This document shows positions 44,327-53,144 of a stretch of 64,000 nucleotides of DNA, one piece after another. The notes under the pieces are model-generated. The model saw nothing but the letters and a program-made list of their open reading frames with translations, was not told the origin of the DNA and did no database searches. This stretch comes from Candidatus Rhodoferax mariagerensis (lineage in GTDB: Bacteria; Pseudomonadota; Gammaproteobacteria; Burkholderiales; Burkholderiaceae_C). Positions within the stretch are counted from its first letter, which is position 1; the number at the start of each line of letters is the position of its first letter. The stretch spans positions 62,001-126,000 of the forward strand of contig JADKAW010000038.1 in assembly GCA_016719055.1 (NCBI GenBank), written 5' to 3'. The position numbers were made by a program, and so were the translations under genes.

Positions 44327-45658
44327 ATGCTTGCCCAGGAAATCATTCGTATCAAACGCGACGGCCACCGGCTGGAGCGCAGTCATATTGACCATTTTGT
44401 GCACGGTCTGGTCGATGGCACCTGGAGCGAAGGGCAAGCGGCGGCGCTGGCCATGGCGATGTTTCTGAACGGCATGAGCCGTGATGAGACCGTGAACCTG
44501 ACTCAGGCCATGACCCATTCGGGCCAAGTGATGGACTGGTCAAACGCCCACTTGCACGGTCCGGTGCTGGACAAACATTCCAGCGGAGGCGTCGGCGACA
44601 AGATCAGCCTGATGCTGGCCCCGATCGTGGCCGCCTGTGGTGGCGTGGTGCCTATGATCTCGGGCCGCGGCCTGGGGCACACCGGTGGCACACTCGACAA
44701 GCTGGGTTGTATTCCGGGCTACCAGGCCACGCCCGACCTGGCCACGCTGCAGCAGGCCCTGAAAACTGCTGGCTTCGCCATCATTGGCCAAACGGCCGAG
44801 CTGGCCCCGGCCGACCGCAGGCTATACGCCATTCGCGATGTCACGGCCACGGTTGAATCGGTGCCACTGATCACCGCCAGCATCCTGTCCAAAAAGCTCG
44901 CGGCGGGTCTGCAAGGGCTGGTGATGGACGTCAAAGTGGGCAACGGCGCTTTTGCCTCCTCGCTGGAGATGGCCAGCGCGCTGGCACAGTCACTGGTGAG
45001 CGTGGCGACCGGTGCCTGCCTGCCCACGCGTGCCTGGCTGACCGACATGAACCAGGTGCTGGGCCAGACCTGCGGCAATGCGCTGGAGGTGCTGGAAGCC
45101 ATCGCTTTCCTGAAAGGTGAAGCACTTGAACCTCGGCAGTTGCTGGTGACCCGTACCCTGAGCGCCGAGCTGCTGTTGATGGGTAGCCTGGCCGCCAATG
45201 AAGCCGACGCGCTACAAAAAGTAGATCAAGCTATTGCGAGTGGACGAGGGCTAGAGCAGTTTTCTCGCATGATTTCTGCATTGGGCGGGCCAGCTGACCT
45301 GGCTGACCGACCCAGGCATTACCTGCCCAGTGCGCCAGTGCAGGTGGTGGTGAAATCGCCGCGTAGCGGTTGGGTCAGCAGCATGGCCACGCGCGACATT
45401 GGGCTATTGATTGTTGAGCTGGGGGGTGGACGGCGCCAGGCCAGCGACATGATTGATGCGCGTGTGGGTTTTAGCCAGTTTGCCCAGATTGGCCGGCAAG
45501 TGCAAGCCGGTGAGCCGCTGGCCGTGGTGCATGCGGCTGATGCAGCCGCTGCGGAATATGCGTGCCAACAGTTGCTGACCAAGATACAGATCGCTGAAAC
45601 GCCCGTGACGCCCGCGCCGGTGCTGATGCAGTGCATAAAAAAGCCCACTGTCTTTTGA
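44327..45658 (+). CDS. deoA: thymidine phosphorylase
   Basis: 443 residues. Phosphorolysis of thymidine or deoxyuridine in pyrimidine salvage. The family signature is present in KHSSGGVGDKISL and SGRGLGHTGGTLDKLG, with DVKVGNGAF later. The start ATG 44327 gives MLAQEIIRIKRDG with GAGG about eight bases upstream. The stretch 45212-45262 (ALQKVDQAIASGRGLEQF) has AT-rich codons and a DNA sequence reminiscent of the family A repeat, yet the protein length is normal, so this may be chance or gene conversion. The stop codon lies inside the terminator hairpin. No other deo genes are adjacent. Confidence 0.95.
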   Translation: MLAQEIIRIKRDGHRLERSHIDHFVHGLVDGTWSEGQAAALAMAMFLNGMSRDETVNLTQAMTHSGQVMDWSNAHLHGPVLDKHSSGGVGDKISLMLAPIVAACGGVVPMISGRGLGHTGGTLDKLGCIPGYQATPDLATLQQALKTAGFAIIGQTAELAPADRRLYAIRDVTATVESVPLITASILSKKLAAGLQGLVMDVKVGNGAFASSLEMASALAQSLVSVATGACLPTRAWLTDMNQVLGQTCGNALEVLEAIAFLKGEALEPRQLLVTRTLSAELLLMGSLAANEADALQKVDQAIASGRGLEQFSRMISALGGPADLADRPRHYLPSAPVQVVVKSPRSGWVSSMATRDIGLLIVELGGGRRQASDMIDARVGFSQFAQIGRQVQAGEPLAVVHAADAAAAEYACQQLLTKIQIAETPVTPAPVLMQCIKKPTVF

Positions 45659-45672
45659 ACAGCAGGCTTTTT
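45637..45672. terminator. terminator hairpin overlapping the deoA stop codon
   Basis: AAAAAGCC with CTGT downstream pairs with ACAG and GGCTTTTT across a loop containing the deoA stop (45656-45658). The A run on one side and T run on the other let it work in both directions, also ending transcription of the minus-strand tRNA-Gly, 11 bases beyond its 3' end. Confidence 0.75.
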
Positions 45673-45682
45673 ATACAAAGAC

Positions 45683-45758
45683 TGGAGCGGGAAAAGAGGC
45701 TCGAACTCTCGACCTATACCTTGGCAAGGTATCGCTCTACCAACTGAGCTATTCCCGC
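45683..45758 (-). tRNA. tRNA-Gly (GCC)
   Basis: A 76-base tRNA. On the minus strand it starts GCGGGAATAGCTCAGT, has anticodon GCC in loop TTGCCAA, T arm AGTTCGAGCCT, and an encoded CCA. It is convergent with deoA. Confidence 0.96.
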
Positions 45759-45954
45759 TTGATACACTGATCTTTGGTGCCTTGAAGTTGGCATTTGGTT
45801 CAATGTGGGAATGCAGTCTAACAGATTTTTTTAACCGATCTTTGGGCTGCTAGGAGCAACCCAGGCCGCACATGTGCGATCAACGATCGACGTCAACAAG
45901 GTAAAAACTATTCAAGCAATAGCGGGCTTGCGCGCTACTTCTGGAAAATTCAGG

Positions 45955-46875
45955 TTAGCCCTGAATTTTTACCAATGAGATGCCTTGATGCATCTCTGCG
46001 CATAAGTCATAAAGCTGTTGCGCCGCCGGCGTCAGCACTGACGAGCGCCGTTTGATTAGACCCATCTTGCGTTTGACCACCGGATCTACCAGCGGCACGC
46101 TGACCAGCAGCGGGTGGTCGGCTGCCGGCATGGCCATCGACGGCACCACCGCCACGCCCAACCCGGCCTCGACCAAGCCAATCATGGTGGTTCCATGCTT
46201 GGTTTCGTACATGCTGTGCGGTTTGCCTGGCACGCCGGCAAGCGCCTGGTCCAGCAGCAGCCGGTTCCCTGAGGTCTTGCCTGCCGATATGTAATCGTAC
46301 TGTGCCAACTCTAGCCAGGTGACTTGCCGCTGGCCAGCCAAGGGATGATCACGTCGGCAGGCCGCGACAAAGTGCTCTTCGAGCAGCGGTTCAAACTCGA
46401 CATCGCTTTCCTGCGAACCGACAAAATTCAGCCCAAAATCAGCCTCGCCGCGCGCCACTGCCGTCAACACCTCGTTGGCGCTGTCGTCCATGATCCTGAC
46501 GCGGATTTTTGGGAAACGCTGATGGTAGGCCGCAATCACCCCCGACAAAAAGTAGTTGACCGCAGAGGGCACACAGGCCACGGTGACCTCGCCCATGCGG
46601 GTCGCCGCCACACCGCGAATGCCCAGCAAGGTAGTGTCAAGCGCGTCCAAAATCTGCCTGAGTTGCCGGTCAAAGTCGCGGCCCACGGTCGTCAGGTTGA
46701 CCCGCCGGGTGGTGCGCTCGAGTAGCCGCGCGCCCAGCGCATCTTCCAGCTTGTCAATGCGTCGACTGAATGCGGGTTGTGAGATGTGCACCGATTCGGC
46801 CGCCTTGCGGAAATTGCCGAGTTCGGCCACCGCCCGAAAAGCCAGCAGGTCATTGAGATCAAAGTTCATTGCCAT
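45955..46875 (-). CDS. LysR-family regulator, probable controller of the catabolic cluster
   Basis: 306 residues. N-terminal winged HTH (about 8-65, DLLAFRAVAELGNFRKAAES and SQPAFSRRIDKLEDALGARL), then a substrate-binding domain (about 93-300). It is transcribed divergently from the TRAP dctP gene with 174 bases between, and an inverted repeat of LysR type lies in that gap. The usual model would be that the imported acid or a CoA intermediate is the co-inducer. ATG 46875 is eight bases from AGGA; a second ATG two codons in is possible. Confidence 0.92.
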   Translation of the reverse strand: MAMNFDLNDLLAFRAVAELGNFRKAAESVHISQPAFSRRIDKLEDALGARLLERTTRRVNLTTVGRDFDRQLRQILDALDTTLLGIRGVAATRMGEVTVACVPSAVNYFLSGVIAAYHQRFPKIRVRIMDDSANEVLTAVARGEADFGLNFVGSQESDVEFEPLLEEHFVAACRRDHPLAGQRQVTWLELAQYDYISAGKTSGNRLLLDQALAGVPGKPHSMYETKHGTTMIGLVEAGLGVAVVPSMAMPAADHPLLVSVPLVDPVVKRKMGLIKRRSSVLTPAAQQLYDLCAEMHQGISLVKIQG

Positions 46876-46897
46876 CGCGTCATCCTAGTTTCATTGA

Positions 46898-46931
46898 TGC
46901 ATATTGTGGATCAATCCATCACAACTATGCA
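46898..46931. promoter_or_regulatory. candidate LysR operator
   Basis: TGCATA-TTGTG (46898-46908) is mirrored by CACAA-C-TATGCA (46920-46931), an inverted repeat with a one-base bulge around an 11-base centre. Position between the divergent lysR and dctP genes fits an activator site. Confidence 0.6.
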
Positions 46932-47049
46932 ATTCACTAATTTTCGGCGCTGCCGGAACATCCAGCCCTGTGCCGAACAGTTCTTAATAAAAGGAACAAA
47001 CGGCAACCGCATACAGAATTTTCATTTTGACAAAACCAGGAGACAAATC

Positions 47050-48081
47050 ATGACATTCAGCACTCGCAGGCACTTTGCCGCCACCCTCTTCCCAGCCTTG
47101 GCCGTACTGGCAAGCTCCGCCGCCATGCTGCTCCCCACAGCGGCACAGGCGCAAGCATCCATCATCATCAAGTTCTCACACGTCGCTGCCATCGACACGC
47201 CTAAAGGCCAGGCCGCGGAATACTTCAAGAAGATCGTAGAAGAGCGCACCAAAGGCCAGGTTAAGGTCGAGGTGTTTGCCAACAGTTCCCTGTTCAAGGA
47301 CAAAGAGGAGTTGGAGGCCCTGCAGATGGGCACAGTGCAGATGCTGGCGCCAGTGCCTGGCAAGTTTGGACCGCTGGGCGTCAAAGAGTTCGAAGTTTTT
47401 GATTTGCCCTACATCTTCAAGGACATTGATGCGGTGCACCGCTTTGCCCGCGGCCCGGGTGGTGCTGGTCTGCTCAAGAAACTCGAAACCCGTGGTGTCA
47501 CTGGTTTGGCGTATTGGGACAACGGCTTTCGCGTGATGAGTGCCAACAAGCCGATCCGCACGCCAGCTGACATGAAGGGGCTGAAGATGCGCATCAACTC
47601 CAGCAAGGTCAACGCCGCCATCATGAAAGCGGGTGGCGCGCAACCGCAAAGCCTGGCGTTCTCCGAGGTTTATCAAGCACTGCAAACCGGCGTGGTTGAT
47701 GGCACGGAAGGTCCGCTGTCCAATCTGTACACGCAAAAGCAGTATGAGGTACAAAAACACGTCACCCTGAGCTATCACACCATCAGCAACTATGTGGTGG
47801 TGGCCAACAAGAAGTTCTGGGACGGGCTGCCGGCCAACATCCGCACCACGCTTGAAGGGGCCATCAAGGACGCGACTGAATTCAACGACAGCGTGGCTGA
47901 AAAGGATGAGGCTGCATCACTGGCCGCCATCAAGGCATCCGGCAAATCAACGGTTTACGCCCCCACACCTGCGGAAATGGATCTGTGGGCCAAGACCATG
48001 ATGCCGGTGCATGACGAGATGGCCGACCGGGTTGGCGGCAAAGCCTTCATTGACTCGGTTCGGGCCGCTTCCGCCAAATAA
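47050..48081 (+). CDS. dctP: TRAP transporter periplasmic solute-binding protein, DctP type
   Basis: 343 residues. Sec signal peptide (about 1-35, ending AAQAQA) and a DctP fold with FSHVAAIDTPKGQAAEYFKK, the carboxylate-binding arginine region NGFRVMSANKPIRTPADMKG, and YQALQTGVVDGTEGPLSN. TRAP receptors take up organic acids with a Na+ or H+ gradient. First gene of the catabolic operon, with AGGAGA eight bases upstream of the ATG. The ligand should be the pathway substrate (tricarballylate, aconitate, itaconate or similar), by context only. Confidence 0.94.
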   Translation: MTFSTRRHFAATLFPALAVLASSAAMLLPTAAQAQASIIIKFSHVAAIDTPKGQAAEYFKKIVEERTKGQVKVEVFANSSLFKDKEELEALQMGTVQMLAPVPGKFGPLGVKEFEVFDLPYIFKDIDAVHRFARGPGGAGLLKKLETRGVTGLAYWDNGFRVMSANKPIRTPADMKGLKMRINSSKVNAAIMKAGGAQPQSLAFSEVYQALQTGVVDGTEGPLSNLYTQKQYEVQKHVTLSYHTISNYVVVANKKFWDGLPANIRTTLEGAIKDATEFNDSVAEKDEAASLAAIKASGKSTVYAPTPAEMDLWAKTMMPVHDEMADRVGGKAFIDSVRAASAK

Positions 48082-48169
48082 GCGCCCGTCGCGTTCTGAC
48101 GCAGCTTTGGGCAGGCCAAGTTCGGCACGCCCATGGTGCAGTCACGCGCGCCAACAGACTGGAACCCCC

Positions 48170-48836
48170 ATGAAATTTCTTGACCGACTCGAAGAACTGC
48201 TGATTGCGTTCCTCATCGCTGGCGCCACGCTGGTGATTTTCACTGCCGTGGTGCATCGTTTTCTGGCATCCTGGAATATTCCCGTGATACAGGAACATCG
48301 CCATTGCCATCAACATGTCGTGGGCACAGGAGCTGTGCATCATCATGTTTGTCTGGATGGCCAAGTTTGGCGCTGCTTATGGTGTGCGCACCGGCATTCA
48401 CGTCGGGGTCGATGTCATCATCAACCGATTGGGTGAGAAAAAGCGCCGGGGATTTGTGCTTTTCGGATTGCTGGCCGGTGCGCTGTTCACGCTGATTGTG
48501 GCGGTGCTTGGGGTGCGTTTTGTCTGGGAAAACGGTGCCCACTATGCTTTCATGCACGCCTTGGGACAAGCTTCTGAAGGCATGTTTCCCGGCCCGACCA
48601 CGCCCGATCTGGAATGGCAAACCTGGATTGTTTACTCTGCCATTCCACTGGGTACGGCCTTGATGTGTTTCCGCTTTTTGCAGGTGGCGTACACCTTTAC
48701 TCGCACCGGTGAGTTGCCGCACCATGACCACAGCCATGTCGATGGGCTCGATGAAGTGGACATCACCGACGAATTTCACCCGCACGAGCTGCACGCTGCG
48801 CATATCGCCAATGCACATGGGAGCAAGAAGCCATGA
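48170..48836 (+). pseudogene. dctQ: TRAP transporter small membrane subunit, frameshifted
   Basis: The protein begins MKFLDRLEELLIAFLIAGAT at 48170 with TM1, but near 48291 the frame shifts: the continuation NIAIAINMSWAQELCIIMF, followed by KFGAAYGVRTGIHVGVDV and three further membrane segments to HGSKKP, lies in another frame. Relatives have a short segment such as VIQDWN at this point; a five-base loss after CAGG would explain it. As read, the ORF from 48170 is truncated in meaning after 41 residues, and a partial product could start at ATG 48315. The small subunit is required in known TRAP systems, so transport would be lost unless this is a sequencing error. The end overlaps dctM by four bases. 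Confidence 0.85.
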
Positions 48837-50116
48837 GCACCGCCGTCATTCTGTTTTTGCTGATCGCGCTCATGCTCACGGGCATGCCGATCTCGATTTC
48901 TCTCGGTCTGACCGTTCTTTCATTCCTGTACCTGTTCACCCAGGTGCCGATCGAATCGGTGGCGCTCAAGTTGTTTACTGGCATCGAGAAGTTCGAGATC
49001 ATGGCGATTCCGTTCTTTATTCTGGCGGGCAACTTTTTGACCCACGGTGGCGTGGCACGGCGCATGATCCACTTTGCCACCTCCATGGTGGGCCACTTTT
49101 ATGGTGGTCTGGGCTTGTCGGGCGTGGTGGCGTGCGCCCTGTTTGCTGCCATTTCAGGCTCGTCACCGGCCACCGTGGTGGCCATTGGTTCGATTTTGCT
49201 GCCCGCCATGGTCAAGGCTGGTTACCCGATGAAATTTGGCGCGGGCGTGGTCACAACGGCGGGTGGCCTGGGCATTTTGATTCCGCCATCGATTGCCATG
49301 ATCATTTACGCCGTGGCTACCAACTCATCCATTGGTGCACTGTTCATGGCCGGTGTCATTCCGGGTCTGGTGCTGGCCTTTTTGCTGGGCGTGACCACCT
49401 GGTATATCGCGCGCAAAAATAACTACCCGCGCCAGCGCAAGGCCAGCTGGGCCGAGCGTTGGAAAGCATTGCGCGAGGCATTCTGGGGCGTGCTGCTGGT
49501 GTTCATTGTGATGGGCGGCATTTACTCCGGGGTCTTCACACCGACCGAAGCTGCCGCCGTGGCGGCGGTCTACTCCTTCGTCGTGGCTATCTATGTGTAC
49601 AAAGACATGCAGCTCAAGGACGTGACCAAGGTTTTGGTGTCGTCAGCCAACATGAGTGCGATGCTGCTCTACATCATCACCAACGCGGCGCTGTTCTCGT
49701 TCTTGATGTCGTACCAGCATGTGCCTGAAGAAATGGCCGGCTGGATGCTGTCACAAGGGCTGGGTCCACTGGGCTTTTTGTTGATTGCCAACATCTTGCT
49801 GCTGGCTGCAGGCAACTTCATGGAGCCCTCATCCATCATCCTGATCCTGGCGCCCATCTTGTTCCCGATTGCGATCAAGCTGGGCATTGACCCGATCCAC
49901 TTCGGCATCATCATGACGGTGAACATGGAAATTGGCATGTGCCACCCGCCGGTGGGGTTGAACTTGTATGTGGCCTCGGGCATCACCAAAATGGGAATTA
50001 CCGAACTCACCGTGGCCGTCTGGCCCTGGCTGCTGACCATGCTGGCTTTTCTGGTACTGGTCACCTACTGGGCGCCGCTGTCGCTGTGGCTGCCCAAAAC
50101 GCTGGGAATGATGTAA
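48833..50116 (+). CDS. dctM: TRAP transporter large permease subunit, DctM type
   Basis: 427 residues with about 12 membrane segments; the transport channel of the TRAP system. Typical DctM motifs: LTGMPISISLGLTVLSFLY, IPFFILAGNFLTHGGVARR, AAISGSSPATVVAIGSILLP and NMEIGMCHPPVGLNLYVASG. It overlaps dctQ by four bases and is intact. A family A repeat follows directly before the next gene, and the same transcript very likely continues. Confidence 0.95.
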   Translation: MSTAVILFLLIALMLTGMPISISLGLTVLSFLYLFTQVPIESVALKLFTGIEKFEIMAIPFFILAGNFLTHGGVARRMIHFATSMVGHFYGGLGLSGVVACALFAAISGSSPATVVAIGSILLPAMVKAGYPMKFGAGVVTTAGGLGILIPPSIAMIIYAVATNSSIGALFMAGVIPGLVLAFLLGVTTWYIARKNNYPRQRKASWAERWKALREAFWGVLLVFIVMGGIYSGVFTPTEAAAVAAVYSFVVAIYVYKDMQLKDVTKVLVSSANMSAMLLYIITNAALFSFLMSYQHVPEEMAGWMLSQGLGPLGFLLIANILLLAAGNFMEPSSIILILAPILFPIAIKLGIDPIHFGIIMTVNMEIGMCHPPVGLNLYVASGITKMGITELTVAVWPWLLTMLAFLVLVTYWAPLSLWLPKTLGMM

Positions 50117-50117
50117 C

Positions 50118-50170
50118 AAATCGTGCTCTAGCCCTTATGAAATAAGCGCTGCTAGCTCACTTTTTTATAT
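50118..50170 (-). repeat. interspersed repeat family A, copy 10
   Basis: AAATCGTGCTCTAGCCCTTATGAAATAAGCGC and GCTAGCTCAC, the reverse orientation of copy 1, fill the 67-base gap between dctM and the hydratase gene inside the operon. Confidence 0.7.
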
Positions 50171-50183
50171 TGGAAACAGAAAC

Positions 50184-51028
50184 ATGAACCTGACTGACTG
50201 GATTGGTCGCAGCGAGCGGGTATCCGATACGGCCACGCCCACGCCCTACGCTGCGCTGTCTGCCACCTTTGACCGCGAGGCCGGCCGCCCAGTGCCCGGC
50301 ACACCGCTGCCGGCGCTGTGGCACTGGCTTTACTTCTTGCCTCTTTATCGCCAATCCGAAATTGGGGCCGATGGTCATGCCAAGCGTGGTGGTTTTCTGC
50401 CGCCGGTGCCGCTGCCGCGGCGCATGTGGGCCGGCAGTCAGTTCACTTTTCACCAGCCTTTGCGTATTGGTGACGCGCTGGAGCGCACCTCGACCATCGC
50501 CGATGTAGCCGAGAAATCCGGCCGCACCGGCAAACTGGTGTTTGTCAAGGTGCGCCACGAAGTTCGCCGCGAAGGCGAGGCCGAGATTGCGCTGACCGAG
50601 TTCCACGACATCGTTTACCGCGAGGCTGCCCGACCTGACGACGTGGCACCGCACCCAAGGCGGCAACAGCAGCGTCCACCTGGGAAAAGAAATGGGTGCC
50701 CGATGACGTGCTGCTATTTCGTTACTCGGCACTGACCTTCAACGGTCACCGCATCCACTACGACCGAAAATACGTCACCGAGGTCGAGGGCTACCCCGGC
50801 CTGATCGTGCATGGTCCGATGGTGGCCACGTTATTGCTCGACCTGTTGCGCTACCAGATGCCTGACGCGCAGGTACTCAGCTACGAGTTCCGTGCTGTGC
50901 GCCCGGTGTTTGACATCCACCCCTTCTTTGTCTGCGGCGAGCCATCCGAAGACGGCAAAACCATCCATCTGTGGGCCAAAGACCATGAAGGTTGGCTGAC
51001 CATGGATGCCACCGCGGTCATCGCCTGA
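50184..51028 (+). pseudogene. mesaconyl-C4-CoA hydratase/MaoC-like (HTD2-type) protein, frameshifted
   Basis: Acyl-CoA hydratase of the FAS1-type/MaoC fold. The first part (MNLTDWIGRSERV, PLPALWHWLYFLPLY, KRGGFLPPVPLPRRMWAG, FVKVRHEVRREG) is in the frame starting at 50184. The second part (TWEKKWVPDDVLLFRYSALT, FNGHRIHYDRKYVTEVEGYP, GLIVHGPMVATLLLDL) is in another frame to the stop at 51028. The switch lies between about 50636 and 50665. Joined, the length is about 280 residues, normal for the family. In the proposed route it would hydrate itaconyl-CoA or mesaconyl-CoA to citramalyl-CoA. Either a pseudogene or a single indel error. Confidence 0.82.
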
Positions 51029-51084
51029 ATCCATGCCCAAATCATCCGTACACCCATGATTTGGGCACGGAATACGGAGCCCCT

Positions 51085-52266
51085 ATGCAACCTCTCAAAA
51101 ATATCACCGTCGTTACCCTGGAGCATGCCATTGCCGCCCCGTTTGCCACGCGCCAGCTGGCTGACCTGGGTGCGCGTGTCATCAAGATCGAGCGCCCCGG
51201 CGTGGGCGACTTTGCCCGGGGTTACGACAAACGCGTGCGTGGCCTGGCCTCGCACTTTGTCTGGACCAACCGTAGCAAGGAAAGCCTGACACTCGATGTG
51301 AAACACCCCGAGGCGCAAAAGATCCTCAAACGTCTGATCGAGGAAGACGCCGACGTGGTGGTGCAAAACCTGGCGCCCGGTGCCGCCGCCCGCTTAGGGC
51401 TCTCGTATGCGGCTTTGAGCGCCGCCAGGCCCGGCATCATCGTTTGTGACATTTCGGGTTATGGCGACAACGGCCCCTACCGCGACAAAAAAGCCTACGA
51501 CCTGCTGATCCAGAGCGAGGCCGGTTTTGTGTCGGTGACCGGCACCGAAGACACACCGTCCAAGGCCGGGCCGTCGATTGCCGACATTGCGGCGGGCATG
51601 TACGCCTACACCAACATTCTGGCTGCGCTGATGCATCGCCAGCAAACCGGCGAGGGTCAGCACATCGACATCTCGATGCTTGAAGCCCTCACCGAGTGGA
51701 TGGGTTACCCGCTGTACTACAGCCTGGACGGTGCCGCACCGCCGCAGCGCACCGGCGCCAGCCACGCCACCATTTACCCCTATGGTCCCTTCCACGCCGG
51801 TGACGGCAAAACCGTGATGCTGGGCCTGCAAAACGAGCGCGAGTGGAAAGCGTTTTGCGAGCAGGTTTTGCAACAACCCGAGTTGGCCAGCGATGAGCGT
51901 TTTGCCAGCAACCCCAAACGGGTGGCGCAGCGGGCCGCGTTGTATGCACTGATCGTGCAGGCGTTTTCCACGCTGACGGCAACGCAGGTGGTGCAACGCC
52001 TGGAGGCTGCGCAGATTGCCAACGCCCAGGTCAACACCATGGCCGAGGTCTGGGCACACCCGCAACTGCAGGCGCGCAAGCGCTGGTCTTCGGTGGACAC
52101 CTCGGTCGGCACGGTGCCGGCCCTGTTGCCACCCGGCTCCTGGACAAAAGGCGCACCGCGCATGGACGCGGTGCCGGCTTTGGGTCAGCACACAGATGCC
52201 ATCCTCAGCGCTCTGGGCTACAGCGGCGAACAAATCGTTGCCTTGCGCGCCGAAGGGGCGGTGTGA
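51085..52266 (+). CDS. CaiB/BaiF family CoA transferase (class III)
   Basis: 393 residues. Class III CoA transferases move CoA between acids through an enzyme-aspartyl anhydride. Family marks: PLKNITVVTLEHAIAAPFAT, IKIERPGVGDFARGYD, FVWTNRSKESLTLDVKHPEA, and catalytic Asp139 in the YDLLIQ motif. With a hydratase before and a CitE-type lyase after, its probable job is activating a five- or six-carbon dicarboxylate, with succinyl-CoA or acetyl-CoA as donor. I chose ATG 51085; the frame upstream is the tail of the hydratase region. Overlaps the next gene by four bases if the latter starts at GTG. Confidence 0.93.
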   Translation: MQPLKNITVVTLEHAIAAPFATRQLADLGARVIKIERPGVGDFARGYDKRVRGLASHFVWTNRSKESLTLDVKHPEAQKILKRLIEEDADVVVQNLAPGAAARLGLSYAALSAARPGIIVCDISGYGDNGPYRDKKAYDLLIQSEAGFVSVTGTEDTPSKAGPSIADIAAGMYAYTNILAALMHRQQTGEGQHIDISMLEALTEWMGYPLYYSLDGAAPPQRTGASHATIYPYGPFHAGDGKTVMLGLQNEREWKAFCEQVLQQPELASDERFASNPKRVAQRAALYALIVQAFSTLTATQVVQRLEAAQIANAQVNTMAEVWAHPQLQARKRWSSVDTSVGTVPALLPPGSWTKGAPRMDAVPALGQHTDAILSALGYSGEQIVALRAEGAV

Positions 52267-53102
52267 GTGCCATGAGCCTTCAGCAGCCGCTCACCTATCT
52301 GTTTGTGCCGGGCAACCGGCCCGAGCGATTTGCCAAGGCACTGGCCAGCGGCGCAGACCGGGTGATTCTGGATCTGGAAGACGCGGTTGCACCGGCCGAC
52401 AAAGCCTCTGCGCGCGGGGCCATCGCCGGTTGGGTAGCAAGCCTGGCGGCCGACGCGGTGGACCGTTTGCTGGTGCGCATCAACGATGTGACGAGTCCCT
52501 GCCACCTTGATGATCTTTTGTGCCTGCAGCGCTTATGTATCAAGCACTTCATGCTATCCAAATGTGAGTCAACCGAACAAGTTGCACATGTCCTGGCGCA
52601 CCTGCCACCGGGCTCGCGGGTGTTGCCATTGATTGAAACCGTGCGCGGCGTACTGGCCGCAACAGCCATTGCGCAGGCGCCAGGCGTATCACGGCTGGCC
52701 TTTGGTTCGCTGGACTATTTGCTGGATCTTGACCTGCCCGGTCCCGGCTTTGCGCTGGATGCTGCAGCACTGACGATTGCCATGGCTTCACGTGCCGCCA
52801 ACCTGCCGCCACCCGTGGCCGGTGTCACGCCAGAACTCGATGCGACCCAGGTGCAAAGCGATCTGGCGCACGCCCGAGCCTTGGGTTTTGGCGCCAAGAT
52901 GTGCATCCACCCCAGCCAGGTGGCCGTGGTGCGCGAGGCTTTCCGCCCTGACGAGCAGTCGCTGGCCTGGGCGACCCGGGTCGTCAACGCCTGGCAAGCT
53001 GCCGCCACCCCCGGCGCGATTCAGGTCGATGGCCGCATGGTGGACAAACCCGTGGTGCTCAAGGCGCAACGCATCCTGTCGTGCGCTGAATTCACCGCCT
53101 GA
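52263..53102 (+). CDS. CitE-like (HpcH/HpaI superfamily) acyl-CoA lyase
   Basis: 279 residues of TIM-barrel fold. Conserved sites: YLFVPGNRPERFAKALASGA, the metal-binding DLEDAV, the arginine in LLVRIN, the acidic LPLIETVRG and FGSLDYLLDLD, and KMCIHPSQV. Stand-alone CitE relatives cleave citramalyl-CoA, beta-methylmalyl-CoA or malyl-CoA. In this cluster the expected products are acetyl-CoA and pyruvate from citramalyl-CoA. GTG 52263 (four bases from AAGGGG, overlapping the preceding stop) or ATG 52272 may be the start. The segment 52518-52560 has codon use and DNA reminiscent of the family A repeat, without changing protein length. Confidence 0.92.
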   Translation: MSAMSLQQPLTYLFVPGNRPERFAKALASGADRVILDLEDAVAPADKASARGAIAGWVASLAADAVDRLLVRINDVTSPCHLDDLLCLQRLCIKHFMLSKCESTEQVAHVLAHLPPGSRVLPLIETVRGVLAATAIAQAPGVSRLAFGSLDYLLDLDLPGPGFALDAAALTIAMASRAANLPPPVAGVTPELDATQVQSDLAHARALGFGAKMCIHPSQVAVVREAFRPDEQSLAWATRVVNAWQAAATPGAIQVDGRMVDKPVVLKAQRILSCAEFTA

Positions 53103-53144
53103 GACCCCTATTTTGTGACCCATCAACCTTCCAAAAGGAACCCC

